Shown here piece by piece: positions 35,009 through 47,080 of a DNA stretch of 64,000 nucleotides. Within the stretch, counting starts at the first letter, position 1; each line of letters starts with the position of its first letter. Under the pieces are notes generated by a model. It made no database searches, was not told the DNA's origin, and saw nothing but the letters and a program-made list of their open reading frames with translations. Made by a program: the position numbers and the translations under genes. Origin of the DNA: Halichoerus grypus (Eukaryota > Chordata > Mammalia > Carnivora > Phocidae); assembly GCF_964656455.1 (NCBI RefSeq), contig NC_135723.1:98967283-99031282 (forward strand), given 5' to 3'.

Positions 35009-36434
35009 TATATTACATTAGTTTCAGGTGTACAATATAGTGAGCCAACAATTCTCTACATTACTCAGTGCTCACCATGATAAGTATAGTTACCATCTGT
35101 TACCCTACAATATTTTTACAACATTATTAACTATATTCCCTATTTTGTGTTTTTCATCTCTGTGACTTATTTTGTAACTGGAAGTATGTACCTCTTAATC
35201 TTCACCCATCTCACCCATACCCCACCCCTCCTCCCCTGTGGCAACCACCAGTTTGTTCTCTGTATTTGTGGGTCTCTGTTCTCCTTTGTTTGGGTTTGGT
35301 TTGGTTTTTTAGATTCCACACATAAGGAAAATCATATGGTATTTGTTTTTCTCTAACTTATTTCATGTAGTGTATTACCCTTTAGATCCATCCATGTTTT
35401 AACAAACGACAAGATTTCATTCTTTTTTATGGCTGAGTAATACTCCATTATATATTTATAGACTAGATCTTCTTTATCCATTCATCTATCAATGGGCATT
35501 TAGGTTGCTTCCATATCTTGGCTATTGTCAATAATGCTGCTATAAACAAAGGGGTGCATGTATCTTTTCAAAGTAAGAGTTTTCATTTTCTTTGGCTAAA
35601 TAGCAGTAGAATTATTGGATCATATGGTATTTCTATTTTTAATTTTTTGAGGACCCTCCATGCTGTTTCCCACAGTGGTTGCACCAATTTACATGCCCAC
35701 CAACAGTGCACGAGGGTGCACTTTTCTCCACATCCTCGCCAACACTTGGTTTTTGAGTCTAGCCATTGTGACAGGTGTGAGGTGGTATCTCATTGTGGTT
35801 TTGATTAGCATTTCCCTGACAATGAGTGATGTTGAGCATCTTTCATGTGTCTGTTGGCAAGCTGGATGTCTTCTATGAAAAAGTGTGTATTCAGGTCCTC
35901 TGCCCATTTTTAATCAGATTATTTATGGTTTTGGTGTTGAGTTGTTTAAGTTCTTTATATAGTTTGGATATTAACACCTTATCAATTATATCATTTGCAA
36001 ATATCTTCTTCCATTCAGTGGGTTGCCTTTTCATGTTGTTGATGGTTTCCCTTGCTGTGAAAAAGCTCTTCATCCCAGGCTTGGGATGTCATCCCAATAG
36101 TCTACTTTGGCTTTTGTTTCCCTTACTTGAGGAGATGCATCTGGGAAAATGCCGCTAAGGTCAATGTCCAAGAGACTAATGACTGTTTTCTTTTAGGAGT
36201 TTTATGGTTTCAGTTCTTACATTTAGGTCTTTAATCCATTTTGGATTTATTTTTGTGTATAGTGTAAGAAAGTGGCCCCGTTTCCTTCTTTTGCATGTGG
36301 CTGTCCAGTTTTCCCAGCACCATTTATTGAAGAATCTTTTTTCCATTGGATATTCTTGTCTCCTTGTTCATAGATTAACTGACCGTATAAACACAGGTTT
36401 GTTTCTGGACTCTCTGTCCTGTTCCACTGACAGA

Positions 36435-36890
36435 CCTCGCCCTATTATCTCTTCATCTGGCTGTTTATCTGTATCCTTTATCAGATCCTTTATTATATAA
36501 TAAACCAGCGAACATAAGTGTCCCTGGGTTCTGTGAGCTGCTCTAGCAGATGACAGACTCCAAAGAGGAGGTTGTGAGAACCTCTGATTTGTAGTCCAAT
36601 CTGACAGAAGTTGTGGGCAGCCTGGGGGCTACTTGGAACCAGCATCTGAGGTGAGGCCGTCATGTGGGACTGAGCCTTCCACCTGGAGTCTGCCCCAACT
36701 CTGGACAGTTAGGGTCAGATTGCACGATGTGGAAAACCCCACACAATCTGCTCTCAAAGTGTTGTGAGGGTAAAGGAGACACAGGGCCCTTCCCCAGACA
36801 CGCTCCTGTTTCCCTCAGCATGTCCTGGTTCTGGAGGTCTGAAAACAACAGAGGGAGGGCCATTTATTTACCTCTGGTGTCAGCAGTAGA
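36435..36890 (+). mobile_element. LTR-like ancient repeat, copy B, right part
   Basis: Resumes with 'ctcttcatctggctgttta', then 'gttctgtgagctgctctagc' and 'gtgggactgagccttccacc', parallel to copy A. Confidence 0.65.
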
Positions 36891-38606
36891 GAGGAATTGA
36901 GAGAAATTGGAGGACTCTTCCTTAGGAAAAAACTTAATTTATTCTCTAGCATTAAATCAAGATTTGAAGGATGTTATTTATAGCCCCCCCCTTCTACCTT
37001 ACCCTTGAATTAGTATGTCCTAACAAGCCTGATGAATGAGAAACCCTTTCTTTGAAAAAAAAAAAATTACTTTTTCCTTATGAAAACATCCAAAATTATT
37101 TCCTCAATTCAAGTGAAATAAGAGGCTAGAAATAAGTAGATCAACCTGATTGACTAAAAGAAACCGTATAAAACAACTGCCACTAAAACAAATCTATTCT
37201 TTTTATCTGATCCTTAAAGAATCAAGACAGATTGGGAAAAGAAAAGACGTATTTCCGATTGTAAAGCCCTTACTGTTCCTGGCAACATTTTTCCTCATAT
37301 CCCCCTCGTCTTTATTTCCTCTGGGTTCTAACAGCCTTTGCAGGGGGTCCCATTAGTCTAGAAAGTGGCCACCGCACACAGGCGTGTGGAAGGTGCCGGT
37401 GATGCTTCTCGCCCATAAGTAGTCACGTTGGCTGGACTCACAGCATTCCCAGCAAAAGCTCATCCCCTCCAGGTGACATTCCCCAAGGGGTAGGATTCAT
37501 TTCCATATGTCCAACACCATTCCTTCCAAAGCGCCAAACCCAGTGCACACTGATGTCCAATTCAGACCACCATCCTAGCCTGAGGATGCTGGGAGTTCCA
37601 CATCAGGATGAGCACCTCTGGGTTTCGGCGTCTCTCTGGGGCTACGACGGGGCGATGGCCTAGGAGCGGAGAGGGCGGGGAGAAGCCATATGGCCCCTCC
37701 TTCTGAACACATCCAGCCTGGGTCCATTAAGGCACCTTTGGGCTCCCTCACTTTTACCAGAGACCAGAGTGTTTTCTGCCTATTGATCCATTACGGCCCT
37801 TGATGTGAGCTTTGGAAAAGAGCCAGGAATGGATTAACCCTTTCTGCAGCAGAACCCACAACGCTCCCCTGAGGTAGCTCCAGGGAAGGGGAAAATGGAC
37901 CCTTACGCCAGGCATCTCGTTGAGCTTCAGAAAGCCTGCAGGCATCAGCGCTCCCACTCTGCAGTTTAAACCCTTTTTTTTTCTTCCTCAGAGGAAGAAC
38001 AAGGGCCAGTTTTCTCCTGGACTCAGGATAACATGGGGCACAGGAGCCCAGTGCCGCCCTCTGCAGAGTACACGTGCTTAGCAACACCACAGTCAAGAGC
38101 AAACGTAAATATATTTGTAAGATCAGATCCTTCACAGTTCCACGTCAGGAGGGAGTTCTAAAAGATAAAGATGTAGTCACGGGGGTTGTCGTCTGTTTGT
38201 TCCTTGAAAGATGCTCGTAACCGTTACGTAATACAACAGTGAGGCAATCTTTCCCTTCTCTCCTTTTTAGAAAGAAAAAATCATGTGGAATTAGGGTATT
38301 TCCTTTTATCCTCCTTTTTCATACACGTGATTTGTAATTTCAGCGTGCTCAACATATTGTGCATCCTTAGACATCATGAAAAGTAGAAAATCAAAGGATT
38401 AGGACTAAGTTTATCATACATTCAAAGGTGGAAGTGCACACACAGTTGACATAATTGTGTAAATACGCACAAGTGACTGTGGAGTAAAAGGAATACAACC
38501 AGAAAAGCAGAAGATGAAGTGCTAATATAGATCTAAAGATTGCCTGGCTGAAAAATGTAGACACCACTCTTTTGTAAAATAAGACACTCAGTCTCTACAT
38601 GCTGTG

Positions 38607-38607
<1 letters not shown>
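36891..38607. other. Intergenic, nothing firmly recognised
   Basis: A short A-run near 37054. The 37380-37640 part has a weak L2-like look. No gene is supported. Confidence 0.5.

Positions 38608-38657
<50 letters not shown>
38608..38657. repeat. (TG)n microsatellite, about 24 units
   Basis: An uninterrupted alternating TG run. Likely polymorphic and able to adopt Z-DNA in principle. Confidence 0.97.
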
Positions 38658-38658
<1 letters not shown>

Positions 38659-38984
38659 TCTATCCATCCGTCCACCTGGCCATCGCCTTCCAATCCACTG
38701 GCTGTTGGGAGGCAGAAGAGCAGCTTTAGATAAACCATAACGTCTGGTCAACCCTCCGCTTACAACATGCCCAGTTACTTTGTACCTTCCAGAACGCTGT
38801 CCCTTTGCACTGAGCCATCTTCCCTCCACCTTGGGCAGCCCACTGTCTGTGACCAGCCTCCCTGCTGCTCCAGTGTCCACGTTCCCAAAGCCTGCGCTAC
38901 CCACCCTGCCTCACCACCTCCAGTCTTGTTCCTGCTAACGGTCACCTCTGAAATGACAAATATCACAGCAAATCCGCCATGGCT
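38658..38984. other. Intergenic, nothing recognised
   Basis: No repeat or gene signal that I can support. Confidence 0.5.
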
Positions 38985-39150
38985 TCATCCGTGTGACCTT
39001 GTACATCAGTTTCCTCGTCTCTAAAAGGGAATGAATATTAGTACCTACTTCAAAGGTGTGTTGTTAATGAATTTGCTGTGAAGAAGGTACCACATGGAAA
39101 GCACTCAGAACAATGTGGACACATGGTAAACATTCAGCAATGGGTAGCTC
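38985..39150 (+). mobile_element. MIR fragment
   Basis: 'cagtttcctcgtctctaaaa' then 'ggaaagcactcagaacaatg' and 'acatggtaaacattcagc' match the MIR 3' half. Confidence 0.75.
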
Positions 39151-39184
39151 ACAGGATGATTGAAGACAGTAATTCCTCATTTTA

Positions 39185-39376
39185 TTTTTTTAAGATTTTA
39201 TTCATTTATTTGTCAGAGAGAGAGAGAGAGCACAAGCAGGGGGAGCGGCAGGCAGAGGGAGAAGCAGGCTTCCCGCTGAGGAAGGAGCCCAACACGGGAC
39301 TCGATCCGAGGACCCCGGGATCGTGACCTGAGCCGAAGGCAGACGCTTCACCGACTGAGCCACCCAGGCGTCCCGA
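39185..39376 (-). mobile_element. Can-SINE, antisense
   Basis: Flanked by 'taattcctcatttta' (39170-39184) and a one-mismatch copy at 39377-39391. Confidence 0.95.
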
Positions 39377-39391
39377 TAATTTCTCATTTTA

Positions 39392-39850
39392 TAACCTGAA
39401 GCCATAGCACTTCCACTTGTCCTCAACCTCTCCCCTGCATCCTCTAAACTCCCGATCTCTGTGAGCTAGGCTTTTATTTTTATCTTATCAATACTTATAG
39501 TCTTTATAGTAAACATTGAAGAGACTTTCATGATTTGTCTATAAATTGATCCTAAAATTAAAAACCAATAAACATCATTTATATTACAGCTATGTGAATA
39601 TTATTACTGCAAAATCAAGTATGATCACACTTCGTTCTCTACTCTACACACCCCCACGCTACACAGAGGAGAATGTGCCTGGCATCTGCTCCAAATGCAT
39701 CCTCCTTTTGCATATGTTGGGAGAAACATCTTCTGAGCAAAGGACACCACACATTTGTTCAAAGACGTTTGTGTAACAGAAAGTCTTAGAATCTAGAGAT
39801 AGTGTGTGCCTCCAAAACAGAGGGTAGATATGTTTATAGAAACAGTGACT
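39392..39850. other. Intergenic, nothing recognised
   Basis: AT-rich sequence without an identifiable repeat. Confidence 0.5.
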
Positions 39851-40036
39851 GGGCGCCTAGGTGGCTCAGTCGGTTGAGTGTCTGCCTTCAGCTCAGGTCA
39901 TGATCCCAGGATCCTGGGATCGAGCCCCACATCTGGCTCTTTGCTCAGCAGGGAGTCTGCTTCTCCCTCTCCCTCTTTGTGCTCTCTCTCTCAAATAAAT
40001 AAACAAATAAATCTTTATATATATAAAAAAAAAAGA
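39851..40036 (+). mobile_element. Can-SINE
   Basis: The head is 'gggcgcctaggtggctcagt'. The tail is (AAAT)n, then an AT-alternating stretch and poly-A. The target duplication is weak ('aaacagtgac' / 'aaagacaggg'). Confidence 0.9.
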
Positions 40037-40482
40037 CAGGGATTTCCTCCCCTCGATTCAGAGATACTTCTCACCAGAGACATTTTGAAGTAATAAAGCT
40101 GAACACTTCTGCCTTCCCTCCCCTGAGAAATTCCAGGGTAATAAAGTGGATGTCTCTCCCTGGAGAAGGGGCAGGCTTAATGGTAATTGCTATGGAAGAT
40201 CAAAATCTCCCAGTCTCCATGTTGCTCAGCTGGGTGCAAACCCATTGTGCACATGCGTCCACCTGAGCCCGCTCCACATTTTCCCCATGAGACTTGGGGG
40301 TGGGGGACCAAGGGAACCAACGCAGCCATGAAATCATGTGGCCTGCTGTGCGGTGGGTCATGAACTGTCTAAATCCCTTTGGTCTTCTCACCTCCTTTCT
40401 GCTGAGTCTCTACAAGCATGGCAAACCAAGCATTGCACCATGCCACTGAAAGACTGGTTGCTCCCTAGTCCACTCAGCTGTT
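40037..40482. other. Intergenic, nothing recognised
   Basis: Between two SINEs; no gene or nameable repeat. Confidence 0.5.
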
Positions 40483-40498
40483 CAAAATCATGCCATGG

Positions 40499-40709
40499 GG
40501 GGCGCCTGGGTGGCTCAGTCGTTAAGCGGCTGCCTTCGGCTCAGGTCATGATTCCAGGGTCCTGGGATCGAGCCCCGCATCGGGCTCCCTGCTCGGCGGA
40601 GAGCCTGCTTCTCCCTCTACCGCTCCCTCTGCTTGTGTTCCCTCTCTCGCTGTCTCTCTCTCCATCAAATAAATAAATAAATAAAATCTTTAAAAAAAAC
40701 AAAAAAAAA
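40499..40709 (+). mobile_element. Can-SINE with perfect 16-bp duplication
   Basis: 'caaaatcatgccatgg' occurs at 40483-40498 and 40710-40725, identical. The body has the 'cgggctccctgctcggcgga' form. Confidence 0.97.
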
Positions 40710-40725
40710 CAAAATCATGCCATGG

Positions 40726-41369
40726 TTTGGTTGTCTTTGTATCTGATTTGTGCCGCTCTTGTACAATTTGTTGTTTCCTGGAATTACTTTTTCTTTCATT
40801 CTGTGGCTTGATCATCTTCGCAAGGCTTTTTCAACCTATGGTTCATACATTTATTCTATCAAACTCCCCCCTCTATTTTTCTAGAAGACCATCCTCTGGT
40901 GGTCTCTATGCTCCTCCTCTAACATGGGCTGGTTGTTCTCTAGACCTTCTGGGTGCTGTGGTCTTGGAGCTTTTCTTCACTACTCTTCTAGATGGAAGGT
41001 ACCCTTTCCTGAGACCCATGCTATTCTTTCTTGTTCTACTGTCTCATTTTGCTGGACTACACCCGCAAGTAAATAGAAAGTCAATATTTTGAGGGTTTGA
41101 CTATTCAGGGTTTGCCCTGAATAGATAGATGAGCTATTTACTTTGTTGAGTCTTTCACTCTGAAGATACATGTTTTCCTTTAATTCTGTAAAATGTCCTT
41201 GAATCAGTGATACTTTCTGGTCCTCTATTTGCTCTCTTCTATCTGGCACTCCTACCAGAGCTGATTCTAGACAACCTTTTTCTTTCTCTCACTAAAAAAA
41301 AAAAAACAACCTCATTCTTTTTTGTTCTATATATGAGAGAACCCCTTAAGTACATTTTCTACCCAACTG
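40726..41369. other. Unassigned, T-rich intergenic
   Basis: A 121-codon frame (40727-41092) is rich in L/F/S as expected from T-rich sequence and shows no motif. The region may be an old repeat that I cannot name. Confidence 0.4.
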
Positions 41370-41570
41370 AATCATCAAGATCCTGGCAGGAAACAAATGG
41401 CATACTCAAAAGGGTAACTGAAGAAAATTTAATGAAGGAACTAAGTATTTACAAAGCTATGGTCAGTGCCAAAGAACCAATGAAGGATGGTGAAGCTCCC
41501 AGGGACCAGCAACAGTGCAAAGCCACTGCCGTCCCCGAGCCTGAAAAGGTGGGAACTACACCTCAGAGGA
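41370..41570 (+). mobile_element. Old interspersed repeat, family not assigned
   Basis: 'ggcaggaaacaaatggcata', 'aagaaaatttaatgaaggaa' and 'gatggtgaagctcccaggga' resemble a known dispersed mammalian repeat. This accounts for much of the 162-codon frame at 41207-41695. Confidence 0.45.
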
Positions 41571-41579
41571 GTAGGGATA

Positions 41580-41960
41580 AGGAGAGATATAGACAGTTGA
41601 TTCTCACTATTCACCTTCATATGTTCTATAAAATTACCATAAATGCTGAATTAATGAACGCTGACCCATTGTTCCTAGGAGAAATACAGAGTTAGGTTCC
41701 TGTGAGCCTCAGGTCCCATTTTTGTCAACATATTATTATGTATCCTTGCTTTCCATGTGTTTCTGTTCAAAGACATCTTATTTAGTGCCTATTGGTGATT
41801 CAGTAACATTGAACTCAAGGCCAACCACACTGTAACTCACAACTGAACAACACTTATCCAACCCACGTATTTCGACCATTCCTCCTTTCATTGGCCAAAC
41901 CCAACCAGAAGTCAGACGCAACACAATCCAGATCACGTAATTTGTAGAGGTCAGTCTCCC
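41580..41960 (+). mobile_element. Tigger/pogo-like DNA transposon fossil
   Basis: 'agacagttgattctcactat', 'gttctataaaattaccataa', 'cctaggagaaatacagagtt' and 'ttcctgtgagcctcaggtc' follow the start of a Tigger-like element as I remember it. No transposase frame is left. Confidence 0.5.
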
Positions 41961-42389
41961 AGGCATACATCAGAGCGGGAGAGAACAGAATAAGGGTCTG
42001 GAGAGGGAAACAGAGAAAAAAAAAAGCCCACTCTTCCTATCAAATTTCAAATCTGACAGTTATAATTTTAATTTCAGGACATCTTCCATTCTCTGATTGT
42101 TCCTTTTTTGTGACATTTTGTACACCGACAAAGACTTCTCAAATCCCTCTGAAGATACAACTGAAGTTACTGCTGATGGTGGTATGTAGGTGTTTTTAAT
42201 TCTCTTTGGTTCCTTGAATTATCTCTATTTCTTCAAGGGTTATTTTTGTATCAGTCAATACAAGTGTCTCTTTTACGTGTTGTAATCACTTATCAACTCT
42301 CTGGTTGTGTTTTAAAATGAGGTAATAGAAAAGGTAATTGGGAGCTCCATATCATAGATAAGGCCTGTTGACTGGTAGGGTTCACTCTG
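41961..42389. other. Intergenic, nothing recognised
   Basis: AT-rich; no gene or nameable repeat. Confidence 0.5.
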
Positions 42390-42567
42390 GATCAGGGTTT
42401 CTCTACCTTTGTACTCCTGATGCTGAAGGCTGAATAACTTTGTTAGGGACACTGTCCTGTGTGTACTGTGGGATATGAATGGCATTCCTGGCCTCTCATC
42501 ACCAGATGCCAGCAGCACCATCTCCTAGTTGTGACCATCAAAAACATCCCTATAACACCACTCCACT
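42390..42567 (-). mobile_element. MER5A-like hAT fossil, antisense, left part
   Basis: 'cagggtttctctacctttgt', 'ggcattcctggcctctcatc' and 'ccagatgccagcagcacc' are reversed MER5A. The element is cut by an L1 and its last part reappears at 43376. Confidence 0.75.
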
Positions 42568-42837
42568 CTTGGTAGGAACATAACTTGGTACTGCCATTAT
42601 GGAAGAGTGCAGCACCTCCTAAAACAATTAAAAATAGAACTACCATATGAACTAACAACCCAACAGTGGGTATATATCTGAAGGAGACTAAATCATGATC
42701 TTGAAGAGAGATCTGCCCTCCCATGTTCATTGTAGCATTATTCACAATATGCAAGACACAGAAGCAACCTAAGTTTCTATCAACAGATGAATGAGTAAAG
42801 AAAATGTGGTGTGTGTACATACAACACATGCACGTAT

Positions 42838-42870
<33 letters not shown>

Positions 42871-43375
42871 CACACCTAACAGAATACTATTCAGCCATAA
42901 AAAAGAAAGGAAATCCTGCCACTTGTGACAATATGGATGGACCTTGATGGCATTATGCTAAGTGGAATAAGTCAGACAAAGAAAGACATACTGTATGCTA
43001 TCACTTATATGTGGAATCTAAAAGCATCAGACGCATAGAAACAGCGAGTAGATTGGTGGTTGCCAGGGGCTGAAGGGTGGCGAAAATGGGAGATGTTGGT
43101 TAAAGGCTACAAACTCTCTCTTATAAGATGAATAAGTTCCAACGATCTGACGTACAGCATAGGGACTATAGTTAATAATACTGTATTGTTTGCTTGAAAG
43201 TTACTATGAGAATAGAGCTTTAATGTTCTCAACAATAAAATGGTAATTATGTGAGGTAATTAGGTTAACAACCTTATTGTGATAATCATTTTGCAATATA
43301 TACATATATCCACCACATTATACACCTTAAACATACACAATGTTATACATTAATTGTATCTCAATACAGATGGGG
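42568..43375 (+). mobile_element. L1 3' end inserted in MER5A, with internal (CA)n
   Basis: 'aaaatagaactaccatatga', 'atactattcagccataaaaa', 'ggaataagtcagacaaagaa' and 'gtggttgccaggggctgaag' trace the last part of ORF2 and the 3' UTR. Host sequence resumes at about 43376, with a poor flanking similarity 'aacaccactccac' / 'aactcactcgac'. Confidence 0.8.
42839..42868. repeat. (CA)n microsatellite inside L1
   Basis: About 15 CA units replacing the normally short TA/CA-rich piece of L1 ORF2 that follows the 'aaaatgtggt' segment. Confidence 0.95.
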
Positions 43376-43437
43376 ACTAACTCACTCGACATTGCCAGAA
43401 GTCTATCTGGGGGTAAAAGCAGCTCCCGGTGAAAAAC
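43376..43437 (-). mobile_element. MER5A-like fossil, right part
   Basis: 'gacattgccagaagtctatc' then 'ggtgaaaaaccat' completes the reversed MER5A interrupted at 42567. Confidence 0.6.
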
Positions 43438-43454
43438 CATCATCCCATCATCCC

Positions 43455-43612
43455 ACTTGAGAACTTGTTAGAAATCCAAATACAATACTCAGGTCCCACC
43501 AGACAGAGAACGAATTCCCTAAAAATTCTGGCAGGTGGAGCCCACGATTCTGTGTTTTAACCTTCCAGGTAATGCTTATGCACACGAATGTTGGAGAATC
43601 CCTGCTGTGCAT
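43455..43612 (+). mobile_element. hAT-type nonautonomous fossil (MER5B/MER-like)
   Basis: 'gagaacttgttagaaatcca', 'actcaggtcccaccagac' and 'attctgtgttttaaccttcc' form a well-known MER-type series. The exact family is not fixed. Confidence 0.6.
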
Positions 43613-44251
43613 AGGGAGGCACACTAGACCCCAAAATGCCAGGATGAGAAGGTCTTTAGGCATTAACACCCACATGGGCTGTCCCCATTTCCCCCAAAAC
43701 AGTCCATTCAATTTCTTTAGAGAAGAATCATTTACACTTTTTGTTCATTTCCTTGCTTGCTTGCTGGGAGAGGGGTAGTCAACCACTCTCTCTATACACC
43801 AGTGTTTCTGAATCTTTTTTTTTTTTTTTTTAATACTCTAAGGAGTATTTCTAGATGCTATTTTTACTAACCTCCCCCCCAACACCATGAAATTTTGATA
43901 GTACAGATATGTTGTTTATATGTGTGTATATGTGTGTGTATAGTGTGTGGATCTGTGCTTTACACATTAAAGAGGAGTCAGCTTTTTCATCCTGAGAACT
44001 CAGTGAATGGACTGGACTTCGTATTGTCAGCCTGACTTCTTCCTCCCACCCCTTCCATCAGTCTTCAAATCGGGAGCCTCCAGTAACCTCCCCAGGCAGA
44101 CTGAACCCCCCTGTGGCTCCCCTGTGTGAGGGCATCGCTCCTCCATCTCACCAATCAATATCCTTCTGTTCATTTTTCATTTCTAAAATAACAGCTGAAA
44201 CCTCCCATCCCGGTCCCCACATCCTGTTCTCTGCTCTGTTTCTACCATTCT
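43613..44251. other. Intergenic with poly-T and GT-rich patch
   Basis: A 19-base T-run near 43817 and an irregular TG/TA stretch at 43916-43950. No gene is supported. Confidence 0.5.
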
Positions 44252-44415
44252 TTTTTTGTATTATTTTATTTATTTATTTGACTGAGAGAGAGCATGAACA
44301 GGGGCAGAGGGAGAGGCAGACTCCCCGCTGAGCAGGGAGCCTGACATGGGGCTCAATCCCAGGACCCCAAGATCATGACCTGAGCTGAAAACAGGCACTT
44401 AACCAAATGAGCCTG
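44252..44415 (-). mobile_element. Can-SINE, antisense, truncated at the head
   Basis: The tail and body are normal, but the element stops at 'aaccaaatgagcctg' and lacks the terminal part of the tRNA-like head. It is also more diverged than most copies here. Confidence 0.85.
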
Positions 44416-46954
44416 TTTGGGGTGGGGGGCAGCTTCTGATCTCCGACACCATGATGTGCAGAATTTGTGCCAGGCCTCGTGTCCTTTGGAGGGATGTTCC
44501 CAGACAGGTAAAAAATAGCACATAACCTCGAATTAAACTTCCTAACTTGGTCAAGGGGGTTGGGAGGAGAGGAAAAGAGTGTGTGACCTCTCTGGTTCAT
44601 TTCCTTTTTCTATAAAATACGGACAATTATATCTGCTTGTCCCGGGCTCTGTGAAAATCAGAGATAAGATATGTTAAGGGTTTAGGAAAATAGTTTGCTC
44701 ACGTTGAAGAAAATTGTAACTATTTTATTTTATTTTCTAATTTTGTCAGTTTGTCAGTGCCCTTCTCAAAATACAGCAGCCAGGTGTTACCTAAGAGGCA
44801 CCAAATTTGGAATCTGGGCCCCCATGCAATTAATGCTAAGACTCTCTGTTGAATCTCACTTTCTTCGTTTTAGTTCAGCATTTTAGCATATGGAAATCAT
44901 TTTGATTCTTAACATTATTCACTCTAATATTAGCTCTTGCTCCCCATCTTTGTCTCACGGGCCCACATTTGCCATTTCTTCTACATCTGTACCCAAATCA
45001 TTAATAAGAATGTTATGACCCAAGGCAAGGCTTTCTGCTTCCCCAATAGACACGTCACTTATTGGTAGAAGACAGTTCCCTTTTGAAGATTACAAATTCG
45101 CTTTATATCATCAAATTCAGAAATAAAAAGAAAATGCTTGATGATCATACAGAAAAAGTTAACCAAAATAAGGGCATCTAATTTCATTGGAGGTCTTTTT
45201 TTCCAGTCTTGATAAATAACTATAACATTTTCCAGTTTGGGAAACTTACAGATCAACACCCCCGAGCATCAGAATATTATGATGCTCCCACATGAATTCA
45301 AACTGAAAATAATACTAAGCCACAAAAAATTTTGTTTTGCGAAATGACATAAAGCATAGGAATGCTGAAATTAAAGAGAGTTTTTTTCCCTAGATTTTTC
45401 TCATTTCTGTCATTAATGGGTTTTTTGGAGGGATAGTAGTCTTGTTGTTTCTGGGGTTGGTTACTGCCCTATTGGTGCCCCAAGCACGTGACTAGTGCGT
45501 GCTTTGTTATTAACCAGGCCAGTGAATAAGCATCAAACTACAGAGTTGGAAGGACTATTAGATTTATCTAATCCAAATTCCCATCACTTAAAAAACAAAC
45601 AAACAAACACCTTACACTTTAAAATTCACTGGAAAAAAAAATTAACATCATCTGCTTCTTAGCCCCACACTGTCAGGCAGCCTGCAGCTCATCCATTTGT
45701 ATTCTTGCCCCTGATTTTTGTCTGACGACACAGCTGAGCAATTCTGTGGGCACAGACCCCATTCCCTCATCCAGAGATGGACCCTGGTTGGTCAGCCCTT
45801 TCTCCTCACCAAAGAAAGGCTGCTGATTGCGTGCGAGGTGATGCCTCTATGAAATCTCTCTTACAGGAGATGCGACATCTCCTTGTTCACTGGTTTGAGT
45901 CAGTCTTCTGTTTCTTGTAACCAAAATAATCATAACCAATACCGGGGGGGCATTGGAGTTCAATTAAACAGGGAAAGAGCCGAGGCTCAGAGATGTTAAG
46001 TTGCTTCCCAAAATAGCACAGGAACTGAGCCAGCACTTCACCTCCCTACCTTGTACAAGTATTCCAATTCATTCGACTACACCCCAGGACTGATGTCTAC
46101 ACCACCCAAACAGTGCCTACTCCTTGCGTCGGCTCATAGTTTATTTCATGTCTTATTTATTAAAGCCTGAGACACCTGGGGGGGGGGGGCGGCATTGTGG
46201 GAGGCACGTAAAAAGGTACCATGCTTACTCACAACAGAATCATTCCTCGGTGCGCTTACCTGGCCTGCCAGTTGGAGCAATCTCAAGATGGCAATCCAGC
46301 GGCCATCTGTGAAATACACAGGCAGATGATTAGCAAGTCAGTTGCAAGCTGTTGTCTGGAGTTTGGACTCAGGATGGGTGTGAAGGGCAGCGGAGATTGC
46401 CTTCAGCATCAGCTTTACATCCCTTGCCTGAAAGGCCTTCTTGCTCATCAGCTGTGCTAGAACCTTTGCTTCCTCCTGGAGCAAGAGGGTCTCAGAGTGG
46501 GGAAAAGGCCTCGGAGCTCAAGTCCAGTGACATCATTTCACAGGTGACATGAGCAAGCCCTGACTGACTAAAGCCAAGCAAGAAGTTAGCCATGAAGCTG
46601 AGGCTGCAACTCAGGTCCCTGACCCCAACCCAGGGCGTTTCCTGGAACAATCCGCTAGACACAACTCAGACTTCTTAATGACATAATTTTTAACCAAATG
46701 CATTTTGCTTACACCACTGAGATACTGGCTTGGGTCTGAACTGTACTCACCTCTGGATTTCAGGCAAGTCTGGAGGATCATAAGGCAAGATCTCCATAAC
46801 CTGATTGCATATGGAACCCGGGAGGCTTCTGGGAATGAGCCGGATCCTTCACATTGGGAGATCAACCACACGGGGAGCTCACACTATAATGCCGTGCATT
46901 GTGCAGAACACATCTACCATCTCTAACTTTCCCAAGGCCCCAGGGGTTCGGAAC
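44416..46954. other. Intergenic, 2.5 kb, nothing firmly recognised
   Basis: Contains a 12-base G run at 46178-46189 and A-rich patches at 45590-45640. No gene, RNA or nameable repeat seen. Confidence 0.5.
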
Positions 46955-47080
46955 TCTTAGTGCCCTGTTTTAGTCATAAAGACACTAAGACCTACAGGTG
47001 CTGCCTAATGTCCCCTACATCACCCAGCTGGTGAGTCAGAGCCAGGTCCCCACCCTAGTCTGTCAGACCACCGCCCCAGC
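46955..47080 (-). mobile_element. MIR fragment, antisense
   Basis: 'acatcacccagctggtgagt' followed by 'cagagccaggtccccaccct' matches the reversed MIR core. Confidence 0.6.

Larger units (their letters stand above)
34542..36434 (-). mobile_element. L1, antisense, inserted into LTR-like copy B and itself carrying two SINEs
   Basis: The left end is the poly-T (reversed poly-A) and the body follows the antisense L1 3' UTR and ORF2 C-terminus ('cagtgctcaccatgataag', 'caccaacagtgcac', 'ttgagtctagccattgtgac'). The host site 'cctcaccctatt' (34530-34541) recurs with one mismatch at 36435-36446. Without the SINEs the L1 is about 1.5 kb, and its frames are broken. Confidence 0.85.

Noticed and set aside
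35518..36158. Open frames on the plus strand around 35.5-36.2 kb
   Set aside because: They are antisense readings of L1 ORF2 and have no independent meaning.
40727..41092. 121-codon hydrophobic frame as a possible membrane protein
   Set aside because: Hydrophobicity follows from T-rich sequence. No start context and no known relative.
41207..41695. 162-codon open frame as a possible gene
   Set aside because: It runs through a poly-A stretch and through old repeat text at 41370-41570 and a Tigger-like fossil, and shows no domain.
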